Below are positions 18,201 through 25,847 of a DNA stretch of 64,000 bases, in pieces. The notes beneath the pieces were generated by a model. The model was not told the DNA's origin. It did no database searches and saw only the letters and a program-made list of their open reading frames with translations. Source of the DNA: Pseudoflavitalea rhizosphaerae (GTDB lineage: Bacteria; Bacteroidota; Bacteroidia; Chitinophagales; Chitinophagaceae). Within the stretch, counting starts at the first letter, position 1; the number at the start of each line of letters is the position of its first letter. Position numbers and translations under genes: made by a program. The stretch lies in contig NZ_RCSU01000003.1 in assembly GCF_003991355.1 (NCBI RefSeq), positions 496,001 through 560,000 of the forward strand, in the 5' to 3' direction.

Positions 18201-18400
18201 TCCCCGGTGGCCGCTAAAATTCTGAAATTTCCGTTGACGTCTGAGGTAACGCCTTTACCTGTAGATTTGAGAGTAACTGAAGTGAAAGGAACGGGTTCTC
18301 CCTGATTATCCCGGACCTGACCGGTAATATACCGGCTTTGGGCAGTTGCGGATACATGTAATAGTACCAGCACTGCAAGCAGTGACAGAATTTTTCTCAT
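15248..18400 (-). CDS. susC: SusC/RagA family TonB-dependent outer-membrane receptor
   Basis: TonB-dependent transporter of 1050 residues that takes up the nutrient captured by SusD. Signal peptide (1-20), CarboxypepD-regulatory-like domain (about 24-100: ITGQVRDNQGEPVPFTSVTL), TonB box and plug (LQEVVVTALGVRRQARELGY; plug to about 230), 22-strand barrel to a C-terminal Phe (GGYITLTF). It lacks the STN extension, so no sigma/anti-sigma control is expected, and no such genes lie nearby. Control is more likely at the promoter, which holds an 18-bp palindrome (18438-18455), and possibly at the start codon, which matches the linker of a putative small RNA at 4628-4647 over 20 nt. First gene of susC-susD-DUF1735. 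Confidence 0.97.
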   Translation of the reverse strand: MRKILSLLAVLVLLHVSATAQSRYITGQVRDNQGEPVPFTSVTLKSTGKGVTSDVNGNFRILAATGDVLVFSAVGTEPTEVTVGTSDILSVTLVKTGNLQEVVVTALGVRRQARELGYSTARVRNSEITQAKTVNLQNGLTGKVSGLSITTVNSGVFEETKINLRGLRSLTGNNQPLLVVDNIPISLSFISVLNPNDVEDVNVLKGASAAALYGPDGVNGVILVTTKRGSSKPYLQVGQSVQLARVSFLPKMQSRFGGGTSEDALGRPLYDPIENQQFGPEFNGEMVDLGPELEDGDIQRVRYSPLKNEKRKFWGNGLTVQTDVAFSAKDFYMSAQLADLKGLMPKDQNKRNSLRINTTKEYGKFKATLNLNYVQSNYNVVNNAAYAGRFASSYNGSVYFTVLNTPMHVPLTTYKDIKNNKYAQYSNYYNEYFVNPYWAIEAHRSKGRNDNLLGALELNYNFFEWLQATYRVGTSFSYGTFKNENQPIETTQFAQDHRGQQFDAAPGSVADGSDFASRITHEFFLNGRKELPADFTVNYIVGGRYRENRTKNMTTTGNNLVVPYLFNLSNRSGEAVGFEGNTKNRLISLFGQASLNYKGWANLEFSAANDWDSRLNIDNNSYFYPAVSASFLLTDAIPALGESKILSYAKLRGSWSKSANVNLGTYALEPTFSQSGGFPYGNLGGFGADNFVTNPLIQPEKVNSKEIGIELGFMKNRYNLDVTYYTQKNTDQILDVQQSAAAGPTLYRTNTADFKNYGVEIDLNLTPLVKIGSGRLNFGFNATYNDNKIISLFPGINELAIGGTNQFTQIAASSPDAFNYAIVGKPAFVFKLSDYARDAQGRVIVDRITGDPSLEDSLVVRGRSMPLWTLGFNPSFTWKGLTISMTWDYKGGHYAYHGIGSDMDFTGISGRSAQFGRQRFVFPNSVYDDGTGKLVENTTVTTSSGGRSFWAVGATNTSIATNYFSSAAYWKLREVAISYSLPFKFVGEGQVIKKAVVGFTGRNLFAFIPSSNQWTDPEFNYTAAGNTFGLNNVFSTPPARTFGGYITLTF

Positions 18401-18429
18401 GTGACTAGTGAGTTTAAATTTGAACTGTG

Positions 18430-18459
18430 TAAATATAGGAAGTTTTAAAACTTCCCAAA
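18430..18459 (-). promoter_or_regulatory. susC promoter with a palindromic operator in the spacer
   Basis: Minus strand: TTTG (18459-18456), 18-nt spacer, TATATTTA (18437-18430, one change from TAnnTTTG). The whole spacer, 18438-18455, is the perfect palindrome GGAAGTTTTAAAACTTCC. Transcription would start near 18423, giving a leader of about 23 nt. A dimeric regulator bound to the palindrome would block RNA polymerase; this role is inferred. Confidence 0.65.
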
Positions 18460-18653
18460 AAAATGTTAAAACAGGGAGCGGATTATATTGGTAGACAATT
18501 GGAAAATTGAAAATGCTGCCAAAAAAACAAAATGTTTATAAAAAGAAAAAAACGCTGCGGCCCGCCCCAGTAGAGGATCCGGAGGTTTTCGAATAACCGA
18601 ATGATTGATAATCCGTTACATACTGCGGTTAACTGCACCCCTGATTTCCTTTA

Positions 18654-20669
18654 TTAATGAAGTTGGAACAGCCATTGAACCCGGAATTCATTTGAAACAC
18701 CGGTTTCCACTTGCTCCTCCGGCATTTTTACTCCTGAAGGGCGCAATGCGAACGCATATTTGACCCAGCATTCCGCAGATAATTTTTTCTTCATGCCCGG
18801 CGAATGCCTCTTTTCTTTCTTATAACGGATAAGAACATACGAACGAATTGCATTGCCGGCAAATGCTGGCATGGAATAACTGTATAACAGATCGCGTTCA
18901 TAACTATAGATCCTGCTCTGGTAACCACCGGTTTCATAAAAATGTAGCCTTGCATTGAACATCCATTTCCTGTCCGGTTTGTAGCTGCCCTCCAGCCAGC
19001 AACTGAAACCTGTTTCCTGCAATGCACTTTTGCTGCCCGTTACCAGGTATTCTGTTCTTTGTGTGAATACACAGCGGGAACTCATCTCCCAGCGCCATTG
19101 AAAGCGCCACTGCCTTCTCTGTTGCCAGGCAGGGAACTTCAAAGCAAGGCTGTCCGACTGGTTCACTGGCTTGGACGATAACTGGTACCTGCATTGTAAG
19201 CTGATCTTTTTGGAAGGCTGGTGAACCACCAACAACAAGTGCTCATATCCGTTAGCTGGCGCATCGATCCGGTATTTCAACCAGGGGAAGCGGAATATAT
19301 CGAATGTGGACTGTACCTTCCAACTACGTGAAGGCTGCCATTCCACACGCAGACCGATGCCTTCCTCATTGGATACTGCAGCGCTTTGTGAAACCGCACT
19401 GCTGAACATGCTCTGGAACTCCTTGCTGAAATACCGGTAGCCCAATCCCAACTGCAAAGCAGGGTGCAGACTGCAAAGCAGGCCATTGGTGAAAGCCAGC
19501 GCATTCCTTCTGTCTATCGCAGCTTCCCCGAAAAAATGAATATTACGGACCGTGATGCTGTAATCAACACTGGCATTAGACCAACGATTTCCTTCAATGG
19601 CAAACAGTTTGTATAAAGGTGCAGGCCTGCGCACCGGAACTCCGAACTGGTACTGAACTGCATTCAATCCCAACTGCCAGGCAGCTTTTCTCCAGCGAAG
19701 ACTGGCGCCTGTGGTGAACAGCGGCGCCGATTGCTTTGCTTTTTGTTCTGATGGTGTACGATGATATCCACTAAGGATAAAATTGCTGAAATAAGTTCCG
19801 GCACTGTCCTGTTTCAAATGCGCCGATAATTTTCTGTACGAAGCGAATGCAGTGAATTGCAGGTCCCGCTTCCCGATGGTAAATCCTGCGCCACGATGAA
19901 AATTGAATTCACCTGCCGAACTGTAAGGCTGCAAAACATCAGTTTGTTTTTTGAGCGAAAGCACAGCTCCAAAAGCATAATTCATCCCCTGCCACTGGAT
20001 CAGTCCCTGTCCCATATTCACCTGGAAATCGCCCAGTGCCACCATTTGGAAAGGGCCGGCCCTTCTGGCAAAGAAATGGATGGAATAAAAATCGAAGCCA
20101 TTTTTTTGTGCGCCCTGAAAGAATCCTTCGCCCGCATCTTTTTCAGCTGCAAATCCCCACTGCAGCTGCTTTCCAATCTTATAACGATACCGGATGAACG
20201 AAGACGGGCTTTCTGCACCGAACAGCTTCCCACTCCTAAGCAGCAGGTTCTTCTCCCCTCCCCGGAACCTTTGAAAAAAGGGCAGGTCTGCAGCTTCATC
20301 CGCTGCAATACTGATAAATGGTAAAACCTTCAGGATAGTTCCCTGGTCCCATCCCGGAACGGCCTGCAACTCATAAATGCTTAGCAGATTCCCGAATGTT
20401 TTACGGTACAGCAGGAGACTCCTGATCTGCCAGGGCTGTAGCAACTGAAGACTTTGCAGCTCTTCTTCATTTGCAGTGTTCAATCGCAGAGGCCGCCTTC
20501 TATAGGCCACGGCCTCCTGCCACTGCCCGTCATCTTCCGGCAACGCTTCTTCGCGCATCAGTTGCTGCTCCATTTGCAGCTCCTGCATCTCCAGATGTTC
20601 TTCTTCTTCCTGGCTCCATCCCCTGAATCCCAGGACCAATAATAAAGTCAGTTGGACCAGCTTTTTCAT
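18654..20669 (-). CDS. Helix-hairpin-helix protein with outer-membrane barrel-like C-terminus
   Basis: Exported protein of 671 residues. Signal peptide ([20 protein letters not shown]), an acidic Glu/Gln-rich coiled segment (21-45), then a ComEA-like helix-hairpin-helix pair (about 58-120: LNTANEEELQSLQLLQPWQIRSLLLYRKTFGNLLSIYELQAVPGW), followed by about 530 residues of alternating aromatic beta strands ending VQWLFQLH, as in outer-membrane barrels. In Bacteroidota such fusions are a known hypothetical family. A part in DNA handling at the outer membrane is only a guess from the HhH motif. It overlaps the upstream barrel gene by four bases (ATGA), so the two are translationally coupled. Confidence 0.8.
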   Translation of the reverse strand: MKKLVQLTLLLVLGFRGWSQEEEEHLEMQELQMEQQLMREEALPEDDGQWQEAVAYRRRPLRLNTANEEELQSLQLLQPWQIRSLLLYRKTFGNLLSIYELQAVPGWDQGTILKVLPFISIAADEAADLPFFQRFRGGEKNLLLRSGKLFGAESPSSFIRYRYKIGKQLQWGFAAEKDAGEGFFQGAQKNGFDFYSIHFFARRAGPFQMVALGDFQVNMGQGLIQWQGMNYAFGAVLSLKKQTDVLQPYSSAGEFNFHRGAGFTIGKRDLQFTAFASYRKLSAHLKQDSAGTYFSNFILSGYHRTPSEQKAKQSAPLFTTGASLRWRKAAWQLGLNAVQYQFGVPVRRPAPLYKLFAIEGNRWSNASVDYSITVRNIHFFGEAAIDRRNALAFTNGLLCSLHPALQLGLGYRYFSKEFQSMFSSAVSQSAAVSNEEGIGLRVEWQPSRSWKVQSTFDIFRFPWLKYRIDAPANGYEHLLLVVHQPSKKISLQCRYQLSSKPVNQSDSLALKFPAWQQRRQWRFQWRWEMSSRCVFTQRTEYLVTGSKSALQETGFSCWLEGSYKPDRKWMFNARLHFYETGGYQSRIYSYERDLLYSYSMPAFAGNAIRSYVLIRYKKEKRHSPGMKKKLSAECWVKYAFALRPSGVKMPEEQVETGVSNEFRVQWLFQLH

Positions 20670-21508
20670 AACCCTCCTTTTTTTGTTCCTGAAACAATCA
20701 GTAATACGCCGGGTGAAAATCCCAGCAAAGCCTGGTAACTACCGGTAACGCCTAACTGAAAAATGCCCGACTGCCATTTTACCCTGACAGATGGATGGGT
20801 TTCCGTCAACTCCATGAAGCAACTGGCCATCAGGTGATGGCCTGCTTTGTAATGAATAGCGGCCAGAACAGAGGCAGGCTGAGCTTCGTGTTTGAAGAAA
20901 CTGCCTTCCATCAAAAGGGCAGGCGCCAGCAGTAATCCTAAACCCGTTGAATAACCGTAGGCAACCCTTTCATCCGCATCGGCGTTCAATAATTTTCCGG
21001 AGAGATGATACAATTGCCAGCCGGCAGAAAGCAGTGGGCTCAGTTGCCAGGCTGCGCCGATACCCGCGCTGAGCCATCCTTTATTGCCATAGCCGGTAGT
21101 GCTCTGTGCCGTGTAATTCATTTGCGCGCCCAAAGAAACCCTGCCCAGTTTTCTTCCAAATGCCAGTGAACTTTGCCATTGATGATATACCGGCAGCCCG
21201 GAATAATCCATCGAGAAAGCCCATCCACCACCTGCGGCGGGCGCACCTGCAATGATTGAATATTGCCTGAGCTCTTTCAGCAGGAATTTCTTTTCAACCC
21301 AGGCCCCGGAATGGAACTGTGTGATGCCGCCGAGTGCAGCGGGGTTAATTTTAGATGAAAATATATCGGCAAACTCTTGATTATAAGCAGCGGCATGCAT
21401 GGGTTGCAGCGCTGCAGGACGGATGATTTGGGCAACAGAACGTACGCTCAGCGTACATAACAGGCCCCAGAGAAGTGTTTTCAAATAGTAGATTTTCCAT
21501 GGAAACAA
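20666..21508 (-). CDS. Predicted outer-membrane beta-barrel protein
   Basis: About 280 residues with an N-terminal signal peptide ending in SVRSVAQ, then repeated amphipathic strands rich in Gly and aromatic residues ([38 protein letters not shown]), resembling PorV/PorP-like barrels. No ATG begins the frame: TTG at 21508 gives [14 protein letters not shown], and TTG at 21484 would give a cleaner signal peptide beginning MKTLLWGLL. The stop overlaps the start of the HhH gene by ATGA. The pair is divergent from folD, with about 60-80 bp between. Confidence 0.75.
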   Translation of the reverse strand: MFPWKIYYLKTLLWGLLCTLSVRSVAQIIRPAALQPMHAAAYNQEFADIFSSKINPAALGGITQFHSGAWVEKKFLLKELRQYSIIAGAPAAGGGWAFSMDYSGLPVYHQWQSSLAFGRKLGRVSLGAQMNYTAQSTTGYGNKGWLSAGIGAAWQLSPLLSAGWQLYHLSGKLLNADADERVAYGYSTGLGLLLAPALLMEGSFFKHEAQPASVLAAIHYKAGHHLMASCFMELTETHPSVRVKWQSGIFQLGVTGSYQALLGFSPGVLLIVSGTKKGGL

Positions 21509-21554
21509 AAAACGAGGAAAGTTTTACTATTCGTTCCATTTAAATTTCTTCAAT

Positions 21555-21562
21555 TACCTTTG
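21555..21562 (+). promoter_or_regulatory. TAnnTTTG -7 box of folD
   Basis: TACCTTTG stands 4 bp before the folD ATG at 21567. A transcript starting the usual distance downstream of this box would have almost no leader. Confidence 0.6.
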
Positions 21563-21566
21563 CGCC

Positions 21567-22442
21567 ATGCAAATCTTAGACGGACAAGTTGTATCCCAGG
21601 CCACAAAGGACGAACTCAAAATGAAAGTAGGCCAGTTGATCGCAGCAGGAAAAAAAGTACCCCACCTCGCAGCAGTACTGGTTGGGAGTAATGGCGCCAG
21701 TGAAACCTATGTTGGCTCCAAAGTGAGGACCTGCGAAGAGATCGGATATAAATCCACACTGCTCCGCCTCCCGGAAGACATCAGTGAATTCAAACTGTTA
21801 CAGGCCATCGAAGACCTTAACAATGATCCCGATGTTGATGGTATCCTGGTACAATTACCGCTCCCCAAACATATTTCCGAAGCCAAAGTGATCGAAACCA
21901 TCGACCCATCAAAAGACGTGGACGGCTTCCATCCGATGAGTGCAGGAAAACTGGTACAGGGGCTTCCCACATTCGTTTCCGCAACGCCGCACGGCATTAT
22001 GCTGATGCTGGAACATTATAAGATCGAAACCAAAGGCAAACATGCCGTGGTGATCGGACGCAGCAATATCGTTGGCCGCCCTATGAGCATCCTGCTCAGC
22101 GCCAATACCAATCCCGGCAACTGCACCGTGACCGTTTGCCATTCGCAAACTAAGAACCTGAAAGAGATCTGCCTGCAGGCCGACATCATTGTAGCTGCAT
22201 TGGGCAGACCTGAATTTGTTACTGCCGATATGGTGAAAGAAGGCGCTGTGGTGATCGATGTTGGTATCACCCGCGTGGCCGATACCACCAAAAAAAGAGG
22301 CTACTCCATTAAAGGTGATGTAGATTTTCAGAACGTAGCGCCAAAGTGCAGCTATATTACACCGGTTCCCGGCGGCGTAGGCCCCATGACCATTGCAGCG
22401 CTGATGGCCAATACCTACCGTGCCTGCATGGAAAGGAACTAG
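21567..22442 (+). CDS. folD: Methylenetetrahydrofolate dehydrogenase / cyclohydrolase
   Basis: Bifunctional enzyme of one-carbon metabolism that interconverts 5,10-methylene- and 10-formyl-tetrahydrofolate with NADP. The 291 residues are typical. Visible are ETYVGSK (with the Lys of the Y-x3-K active site), [14 protein letters not shown], the DKDVDGFHP-type segment ([15 protein letters not shown]), the Rossmann motif [13 protein letters not shown], and [16 protein letters not shown] TAnnTTTG box lies immediately before the ATG. It stands 30 bp upstream of queE, which has its own -7 box. Confidence 0.98.
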   Translation: MQILDGQVVSQATKDELKMKVGQLIAAGKKVPHLAAVLVGSNGASETYVGSKVRTCEEIGYKSTLLRLPEDISEFKLLQAIEDLNNDPDVDGILVQLPLPKHISEAKVIETIDPSKDVDGFHPMSAGKLVQGLPTFVSATPHGIMLMLEHYKIETKGKHAVVIGRSNIVGRPMSILLSANTNPGNCTVTVCHSQTKNLKEICLQADIIVAALGRPEFVTADMVKEGAVVIDVGITRVADTTKKRGYSIKGDVDFQNVAPKCSYITPVPGGVGPMTIAALMANTYRACMERN

Positions 22443-22460
22443 CATTGTTCATCATTACCC

Positions 22461-22468
22461 TAACTTTG
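22461..22468 (+). promoter_or_regulatory. TAnnTTTG -7 box of queE
   Basis: TAACTTTG ends 4 bp before the queE ATG at 22473, the same spacing as in folD. Confidence 0.55.
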
Positions 22469-22472
22469 CATC

Positions 22473-23090
22473 ATGTCTGACATCGTAACCACTCAGCAAC
22501 TTCCTGTGATGGAATATTTCTACACCCTGCAGGGTGAAGGCTATCACCAGGGAAGAGCCGCTTACTTTATCCGCCTCGGCGGTTGTGATGTTGGCTGCGT
22601 ATGGTGCGATGTGAAAGATAGCTGGGACGCTTCCAAACATCCTTTACTGAGCCTGGAAACCATTGTGGAAGGCGCTGCCCGATTCCCCGGCCGCATTGCC
22701 ATCATTACCGGCGGTGAACCACTGATGCATGATCTCGGCCCTCTCACAGATGCCCTGCACGATGCCGGTTTCCAAACACATATCGAAACCTCCGGCGCCC
22801 ATCCGCTCAGCGGAGAATGGGACTGGATCTGCCTTTCGCCCAAAAAATTCAAAGCGCCCCTTCCGGAAATTCTTCCCCTGGCCAATGAATTGAAAGTAGT
22901 GGTATACAATAAAAGCGATTTCGAATGGGCCGAAAAATATGCAGCACAGGTTGGCGCCCACTGCAAGCTCTACCTGCAGCCGGAATGGAGCAAAAGCCAG
23001 CAGGTGACCCCGCTCATTATCGATTATATCAAGGACCATCCCCAATGGGAATTCTCACTGCAACTGCACAAATACATTCATGTACCCTGA
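22473..23090 (+). CDS. queE: 7-carboxy-7-deazaguanine synthase
   Basis: Radical SAM enzyme that turns 6-carboxytetrahydropterin into 7-carboxy-7-deazaguanine in queuosine synthesis. 205 residues. The N-terminal YTLQGEGYHQGRAAYFIRLGGCDVGCVWCD holds the C-x3-C-x2-C cluster-binding motif; ITGGEPLM is the SAM-contacting GGEP motif; the C-terminus LQLHKYIHVP is typical of QueE. QueD-like genes are present 25 kb away (48233-49101); queC and queF are not in the window. Confidence 0.97.
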   Translation: MSDIVTTQQLPVMEYFYTLQGEGYHQGRAAYFIRLGGCDVGCVWCDVKDSWDASKHPLLSLETIVEGAARFPGRIAIITGGEPLMHDLGPLTDALHDAGFQTHIETSGAHPLSGEWDWICLSPKKFKAPLPEILPLANELKVVVYNKSDFEWAEKYAAQVGAHCKLYLQPEWSKSQQVTPLIIDYIKDHPQWEFSLQLHKYIHVP

Positions 23091-23121
23091 TCCAAAAGGA
23101 ATTATCCTTTCCGTAGAATAA

Positions 23122-23145
23122 ACGGCATGCGTATGCGTTTTTAAT
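23122..23145 (+). terminator. Possible terminator after queE
   Basis: ACGGCAT, loop GCGT, ATGCGT (one bulged G), followed by TTTTTAATTTTT, 31 bp after the queE stop codon. Short stem, so moderate support. Confidence 0.5.
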
Positions 23146-23191
23146 TTTTGGCACTATCTTTCCATCAGGAACTGACATTAAAAACACCGTC

Positions 23192-25108
23192 ATGGGTTTC
23201 AAGCAACTCTGTACCATATTAATCGCCTTTGTATTCACTATCCAGATCAGCCAGGCCCAGTATGATCCGGAAAAGATCAATAGGAAAGTGGCAGCCCTCT
23301 ACGAGCAGGCCATCACTACAGCCCAGGACGGTAATTTCAATGAGGCCCTCAAAATTTTGCAAAATGCCGTTGCCAAAGAACCAAAGTTCCTGGACGCCTG
23401 GCTCAGTATCGGTGGCCTTCATGGCGAAATGAAACAATACCAGCAAGCCATCGATGCCTACGAAAAAGCAAAAGCTATCGACAGTATTTATTTCAGGGAT
23501 TACAACCTGCCCTACTCTATCAACCTCGCAGGCAAAGGCGATTTCGAAAAAGCGCTTGCCGCCATCAACGATTTCCTCAGTATCAGCAACCTCAGCGATA
23601 AAAGCAGGATGGTGGGAGAATACAGGAAGAAAAGCTACCGGTTCGCCATCAACTACGCAAAGCAAAAACCATTGGGGGCTTACCGTTTCGAGCCCACGAA
23701 CCTTGGCGACAGTATCAATTCGTCCAACTCAGAATATTATCCCACCATCACCATCGACGGAAAAGAACTGATCTTCACGCGCCGCGTGAACGGGATCAAT
23801 GAAGACTTCTACGGGGCCAGCAGGAATGGTGCAGGATGGCATGCCGCAAAGCCGCTCAGCGGCAATATCAACACACAAAGCAATGAAGGTGCTCAGAATA
23901 TTTCGCAGGATGGTCAATGGCTGATCTTTACCGGCTGCAATTTTCCTGGTGGCGCCGGCAGTTGCGACCTCTACATTTCCTATCTCACCCCCAATGGCTG
24001 GAGCGAACCTGAAAGCCTTGGCAACCGCATCAATACAGAAGCATGGGAATCCGCACCCTCGCTTTCGCCCGATAAGAAAGAATTGTATTTCGCCAGTAAC
24101 CGTCCCGGCGGATTTGGTGGCAGTGATATCTGGGTGAGCCGCCTCCTGCCCAACGGAAGATGGGGCGAGCCCGAGAACCTGGGCCCCGCTATCAATACCG
24201 GCGGGGAAGAAAGTTGTCCATTCATCCATGCAGACAACCATACATTCTACTTCACTTCGAATGGGCATCTGGGTTATGGAGGCGATGATCTTTTCATTTC
24301 CCGGAAGCAGTCCGATGGTCAATGGAGCAAACCTGTGAATCTCGGTTACCCCATCAACACCATCGAGAATGAAGGTAGCCTCGTTGTGTCTGCCGATGGC
24401 AAAACAGCCTGGTATGCCAGTGATCGCAGCGATAGCCGCGGCGGCCTCGACCTCTATACTTTCGAGCTGCGCAGCGATATCCGTCCTGCACGCACACTCT
24501 GGGTCAAGGGCAAAGTGTTCGACAAGAAAACCGGCCAGGGTCTTCCTTCCGCAGTAGAGCTGACCGATCTTGGCACGCAGGCACTGCTCAGCAAAATACA
24601 GACAGACGAAACTGGTCATTACCTGGTAACACTTCCTGTAGGAAAAGACTATGCCTTCAACGTGAACCGGAAAGGCTATCTGTTCTACTCTGAAAATTTC
24701 TCTCTGAGCCAGCAAACCGATTCTGTATTCAATATCGATATTCCGTTGCAACCGATCGAAGCTGATGCCACCATCGTGCTGCGCAATGTATTCTTCGATG
24801 TCAACAAATTCGATCTAAAACCCGAATCTACTTCGGAGCTCGATAAACTGGCAGCATTACTCCACGATAATCCAACCGTCCGCATCCAGCTCAGCGGTCA
24901 TACAGACAATGTTGGCAAAGCGGAAGATAACCTGGTGCTCTCCAACAACCGCGCGCAGGCCGTAGTGAAATACCTTGTAGCAAAGGGCATCGATCAGCAG
25001 CGCCTTACCTTCAAAGGATATGGCGCAACGCAACCTGTTGCCGGCAACGATACCGAAGAAGGCCGTGCAAAGAACAGGAGAACCGAACTCAAAGTGATCA
25101 GTCAATGA
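23192..25108 (+). CDS. PorE-like OmpA protein with TPR and PD40 repeats
   Basis: Periplasmic or outer-membrane-attached protein of 638 residues. Signal peptide (1-22, ending SQAQ), TPR region (about 28-135), PD40/WD-like propeller (about 170-425, with repeated SPDKKELYFASNRPGGFGGSDIWVS-type blades), a CarboxypepD-like domain (about 435-525) and a C-terminal OmpA peptidoglycan-binding domain (about 530-638; LSGHTDNVG...NNRAQAVVKYLV, RRTELKV). This order is that of PorE, a protein linked to type IX secretion that anchors the system to peptidoglycan. Many paralogues exist in Bacteroidota, so assignment as PorE itself is tentative. The presence of sprA and a type B sorting-domain protein fits. 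Confidence 0.85.
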   Translation: MGFKQLCTILIAFVFTIQISQAQYDPEKINRKVAALYEQAITTAQDGNFNEALKILQNAVAKEPKFLDAWLSIGGLHGEMKQYQQAIDAYEKAKAIDSIYFRDYNLPYSINLAGKGDFEKALAAINDFLSISNLSDKSRMVGEYRKKSYRFAINYAKQKPLGAYRFEPTNLGDSINSSNSEYYPTITIDGKELIFTRRVNGINEDFYGASRNGAGWHAAKPLSGNINTQSNEGAQNISQDGQWLIFTGCNFPGGAGSCDLYISYLTPNGWSEPESLGNRINTEAWESAPSLSPDKKELYFASNRPGGFGGSDIWVSRLLPNGRWGEPENLGPAINTGGEESCPFIHADNHTFYFTSNGHLGYGGDDLFISRKQSDGQWSKPVNLGYPINTIENEGSLVVSADGKTAWYASDRSDSRGGLDLYTFELRSDIRPARTLWVKGKVFDKKTGQGLPSAVELTDLGTQALLSKIQTDETGHYLVTLPVGKDYAFNVNRKGYLFYSENFSLSQQTDSVFNIDIPLQPIEADATIVLRNVFFDVNKFDLKPESTSELDKLAALLHDNPTVRIQLSGHTDNVGKAEDNLVLSNNRAQAVVKYLVAKGIDQQRLTFKGYGATQPVAGNDTEEGRAKNRRTELKVISQ

Positions 25109-25132
25109 TTTACTGTTTTTGTCAGGCAGGCA

Positions 25133-25288
25133 GGCCGGTGAAGGGGTTATGAAACGCTGGCTGTAAAATATACCGCCGCGGGAGAATATTTGTTGAGCTT
25201 TGGAGGGGAGAGATGGGGCTTTTGTAATTCTATTGATCTTCTTCGCTTATATTTTGAAGGCCAGGTTTTCATAACCCCTTCACCGGCC
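25133..25288. repeat. Nested 22-bp inverted repeat
   Basis: The 22 bp at 25133-25154 (GGCCGGTGAAGGGGTTATGA and two more A) are the exact reverse complement of 25267-25288. Pairing extends inward in part (GCTGTAAAATATA against TATATTTTGAAGG), so the transcript could form a long hairpin of about 35 paired bases. Confidence 0.85.
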
Positions 25289-25778
25289 ACGGCACCTGGA
25301 ATGTGCTGCTTTTTTCTTGGATCTGCTTAACTTATTTCTTCCTTCATTCAGGGCTTTTCATAGCTCAGTTTCATTTTTTGTTGTTCAATTATATTCTTCA
25401 CATTTCTTCCTGCCTCCCTATCATCTCCTTCAATAACAATATTCGCATAATTGTTTCCGTTACCATGCAAGCCAAAGTTGATATTCATTACGCATCCCGA
25501 AGCTTTCCCCATCTCTCTCCCCTTAGCTGCTAAGTGCCGGGGTACAGAGACTAAAACTCCCATCACCAATGAGACTACGAATTGTGCAGCTGATGCAATA
25601 TATCTGTTTCACATCAGCAATGTTCAGGCTGCTGCAAAGGTGGTATGAACAAGGCGCCTTCAAAACATAAGCGCAACAGCTCAATTGAAATATTATAGCC
25701 CTATCTCTCCTATCCACAGCCCAACAAATATCCTCCCGCGGTGGTATGTTTTACAGCGCCGTTTCATACCCCTTTGCA
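25139..25778. repeat. Imperfect long inverted repeat, arms of about 80 bp
   Basis: The left arm 25139-25222 and the right arm 25697-25778 are inverted copies with about 85 percent identity by eye; shared words include CCGCGGGAG, ATATTTGTTG and GGAGAGAT. Together with the spacer this makes an element of about 640 bp that fills the intergenic space. A decayed mobile element of MITE type is the simplest reading. Confidence 0.75.
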
Positions 25779-25847
25779 GCAGCAGAGCAATAAAACAAAT
25801 CCATTGAGGCATTTCATTCGTATATAGCAACTCAACACAATAGTCAC

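Larger units (their letters stand above)
25109..25847. other. 739-bp gap between the PorE-like gene and dprA
   Basis: No gene recognised. It holds an extended imperfect inverted repeat (arms 25139-25222 and 25697-25778) and a nested short inverted repeat (25133-25154 with 25267-25288). A 73-codon minus-strand frame inside (25569-25348) shows no family I know. Confidence 0.5.

Noticed and set aside
23729-24751. A 340-codon minus-strand open frame
   Set aside because: Opposite the PD40 part of the PorE-like gene; the plus strand has clear repeats and an OmpA domain, the minus strand nothing.
25348-25569. A 73-codon minus-strand frame in the inverted-repeat element
   Set aside because: No recognised family, no promoter or terminator; kept only as part of the element.
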